Positions 6,810-8,282 of a stretch of 8,282 nt of DNA are shown here, in pieces (within the stretch, counting starts at the first letter, position 1; each line of letters begins with the position of its first letter). Source of the stretch: Candidatus Cryptobacteroides faecihippi (GTDB lineage: Bacteria; Bacteroidota; Bacteroidia; Bacteroidales; UBA932); contig JAGHSC010000223.1 in assembly GCA_018066065.1 (NCBI GenBank), positions 1 to 8,282 of the forward strand. The letters are read 5' to 3'. The translations under genes and the position numbers were made by a program. The notes beneath the pieces are model-generated. The model was not told where the DNA came from, searched no databases, and was given only the letters and a program-made list of their open reading frames with translations.

Positions 6810-7345
6810 GCGCAGCATTTTCCCGCTTGTGATGGGCCGGATGGGTGTGCACTCCGCCCGACTACGGAGCTCGTGCCTACTCACTGCGGCCACTGCGGTG
6901 GCTCGCTAACTCGGCGCTCTGCGCCTCAGACAGACGCTCGCTTTTCACCGCATTGGCTCTTGTTCGCTACGGTGTCGCTCCTATGCGGGCTGCGCACACA
7001 CCTCTCCGGCCCTTCAGGTGCGCGGCTTTTCCCCCGCTCGCTGCTTGAAACGGTCCTCCGAAAGGGCTTTGTCCAGGATTCGCCCATTTTCCTGCTCGCG
7101 CCCGCCACGGCGGACGGCTTTCCCCATTGATTCTGCGTTTTCCTCGTGCGGCGGACGGAATAATAGCTCCATTCTGCGCCCCGGGCTGCATCGGAGGGAG
7201 GAGAACGGAGTCCTCTCAGTCACAGCCTCCCGCCACTTCCTCAGCACCGCTAATAGCTTCCCTCGAAGCATTTTCCCCACAGAAAACCCATCATCAAAGT
7301 CGAAAATCGATCTATTCTGCGAACTCCTTAGATGCTCGGAATAAA
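6810..7345. other. GC-rich, palindrome-rich intergenic stretch without a credible gene
   Basis: About 540 bases after the nuclease gene contain no reading frame with a good start or recognisable protein; the open frames here overlap on both strands, as expected in GC-rich non-coding DNA. Near the left end are three short perfect hairpins in a row: CTCCG/CGGAG (6852-6856 and 6865-6869), GCCAC/GTGGC (6889-6893 and 6898-6902) and GGCGC/GCGCC (6913-6917 and 6921-6925). GCGGACGG occurs twice near 7110-7160. I recognise no known structured RNA. It may be a structured transcript end or a repeat family. Confidence 0.5.
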
Positions 7346-7369
7346 CCATTGATATATAGCGAGAGAAAC

Positions 7370-7468
7370 AATAGTGTTTTAGATACAAACATTTTTGTTA
7401 TGCTGCAAAATGGCGATATTAAACCCCATCTCCAACGATATCTCGCCCCAAATTATACTTTGGCCTAG
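7370..7468 (+). pseudogene. Possible N-terminal fragment of a PIN-domain (VapC-like) toxin
   Basis: The frame reads NSVLDTNIFVMLQNGDIKPHL and continues to a stop at 7466-7468. The pattern of hydrophobic residues, then DTN, then hydrophobic residues and GD is typical of the first strand and helix of PIN-domain ribonucleases, where the Asp of DTN binds the catalytic metal. Only about 32 residues remain of a domain that is normally about 120-140. There is no ATG at the expected place and no partner antitoxin nearby. The patch is AT-rich compared with the GC-rich stretch before it. The match rests on a short motif, so chance is possible. Confidence 0.35.
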
Positions 7469-7475
7469 ACTTTGA

Positions 7476-7498
7476 TTCAAGCCGAACCTCGGTTTGAA
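7476..7498 (+). promoter_or_regulatory. Hairpin in the leader of the membrane protein gene
   Basis: TTCAAGCCGA (7476-7485) pairs with TCGGTTTGAA (7489-7498) over 10 bp, with one G-T wobble and a 3-base ACC loop. It ends 18 bases before ATG 7517. There is no T run after it, so it is not a standard terminator. It could be an mRNA structure near the start or a binding site. Confidence 0.4.
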
Positions 7499-7516
7499 CA
7501 ATTAATTCAACGCAAT

Positions 7517-8083
7517 ATGAAAACACAGTCAGAAGCTAGGAAACTCGTGTCATTGATCAGTCCCTTATTCCCCGTTATTGTAGCGGTGGTAAGCTTTCTT
7601 CTGCTCAAGATTGGGTATGCTTCGGAGTTTTGTCTCTTCATGATGCTCGTCTCATTCGTATGCATTACCGGAATCCCGTTCTATTATGCCTGCCTCAATC
7701 TTGCTAGGCGGGATGCCTGGGCGAAGTATGCAGTCGTGATCGTACCAGTGGCGATCTGGGTATTGTATGCTGTGCTTCGCATTGCATTTCACTCGACGTT
7801 CATTGCCTCCACATTGCGATCCTCGCTTACTCTTTTGGCTTGCATTGCAGTCAACCTGCTGCCAGTCTGGATCTGTGCCGCTTTTTGCACACCTGATTCA
7901 GCGGAAGGGACAGGACACGGAAGACTCTTTTACTGGACATGGCCGGCTGTCATTCCTGCTGTGTACGCAGCAGCCACGGCCATCGGAGGCCGTATGGTTC
8001 CCGTACTGGCCGCCTCGCTGGCCCTCAGCTTCGTGATCTATTTCGTGCTGTTCCTGGTTCGACGCCTCAGACGCTCTTCATGA
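7517..8083 (+). CDS. Six-helix integral membrane protein, function unknown
   Basis: The 188-residue protein is hydrophobic over most of its length. Likely membrane helices lie at about 11-30, 36-59, 71-90, 102-124, 138-157 and 160-181. The tail VRRLRRSS is strongly basic and, by the positive-inside rule, should face the cytoplasm, as should the loop LARRDAWAK (62-70). I recognise no family motif or catalytic residue. I chose ATG 7517; the frame is open upstream to a TTG at 7472, but the added residues (PRFEQLIQRN and others) are polar and the region folds into a hairpin. No clear Bacteroidota promoter is visible upstream. It converges with the nucleoside kinase gene, with 7 bases between the two stops. 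Confidence 0.7.
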   Translation: MKTQSEARKLVSLISPLFPVIVAVVSFLLLKIGYASEFCLFMMLVSFVCITGIPFYYACLNLARRDAWAKYAVVIVPVAIWVLYAVLRIAFHSTFIASTLRSSLTLLACIAVNLLPVWICAAFCTPDSAEGTGHGRLFYWTWPAVIPAVYAAATAIGGRMVPVLAASLALSFVIYFVLFLVRRLRRSS

Positions 8084-8090
8084 GCGGCCA

Positions 8091-8282
8091 TCAGCCGATG
8101 AAGCCACGGATGAGGGACGTTGCAGGGATGTCCTTTGAAGAAACCGGAGTGAAATAGTGGAGGAACTTCAGGAGACGGTACGACTCGGTGTACTCAGGAC
8201 AGTTCTTCGGAACTGTTGCCAGGATCCTTTCGGCCTGGCTCCTGAGCGCCGCGAACTCCACAAGGTAGGTCGAATTGAAGAG
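8091..8282 (-). CDS. Nucleoside kinase, TGS/uridine-kinase family (C-terminal 63 residues only)
   Basis: The minus strand is open from the right edge to a TGA at 8091-8093 and encodes 63 residues. The sequence includes FNSTYLVEFAALRSQAERIL, then PEYTESYRLLKFLHYFTPV and IPATSLIRGFIG at the end. This matches, from memory, the C-terminus of the Bacteroidota nucleoside kinase that fuses a threonyl-tRNA-synthetase-like TGS region to a uridine kinase/phosphoribulokinase domain (typical pattern FNSAL-YEL-VL, EYSEA-RLLKFLSYF, PPTSILREFIGG). The family phosphorylates nucleosides in the cytoplasm; the catalytic P-loop lies outside the window. This copy ends right after FIG, shorter than the tail I recall. 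It converges with the membrane protein gene. Confidence 0.75.
   Translation of the reverse strand, partial: LFNSTYLVEFAALRSQAERILATVPKNCPEYTESYRLLKFLHYFTPVSSKDIPATSLIRGFIG

Noticed and set aside
6800..6825. Terminator after the nuclease gene (CGGGAA/TTCCCG)
   Set aside because: The 6-bp stem encloses a 14-base loop, overlaps the stop codon and has no T run after it.
7014..7388. Open frames of 60-124 residues on both strands in 6845-7388
   Set aside because: They overlap each other on opposite strands, the longest one starts at TTG, and none shows a domain, signal or conserved-looking pattern apart from the PIN-like tail reported separately.
8072..8086. Hairpin CGCTC/GAGCG as a bidirectional terminator of the convergent genes
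   Set aside because: It has only 5 bp, no flanking T run on either strand, and overlaps the membrane protein stop.

Overview
The window looks like chromosomal DNA of a member of the Bacteroidota, most likely Bacteroidales. The promoters at 4361-4392 and 4652-4682 match the Bacteroidota pattern (TTTG or near, about 19-20 bases, then TAnnTTTG). Gene starts lack clear Shine-Dalgarno sequences. The 3' end of a TGS/uridine-kinase-like nucleoside kinase at the right edge resembles the Bacteroides version. I see no integrase, transposase or phage gene, so this is probably ordinary core chromosome with a few odd intergenic stretches.

Layout. Positions 1-178 hold three evenly spaced palindromic repeat units. 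A hairpin terminator at 218-258 follows, serving the minus-strand aquaporin gene aqpZ (308-982). An AT-rich divergent region (983-1091) separates aqpZ from a plus-strand pair: manC (mannose-1-phosphate guanylyltransferase, 1092-2135) and, 5 bases later, a 718-residue lipoprotein that looks like a GH42-like TIM-barrel hydrolase (2141-4297). Next is a compact tRNA operon with a promoter, tRNA-Lys(UUU), tRNA-Lys(CUU) and a strong terminator (4361-4650).

A second promoter begins immediately after that terminator and drives a secreted beta-propeller protein (4702-5997) and an S1/P1-type nuclease (6000-6809), which are 2 bases apart. Both are exported, so this unit probably acts on extracellular or periplasmic substrates. 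About 700 bases without an intact gene follow (6810-7516). The first part is GC-rich and full of short palindromes; the last part is AT-rich and contains what looks like the N-terminus of a PIN-domain toxin (7370-7468), cut off by a stop. The window ends with a six-helix membrane protein of unknown function (7517-8083) facing the convergent, partial nucleoside kinase gene (8091-8282, minus).

I did not find a convincing new multi-gene system. The most notable items are the palindromic repeat array, the propeller-nuclease bicistron, the PIN fragment and the palindrome-rich intergenic region.
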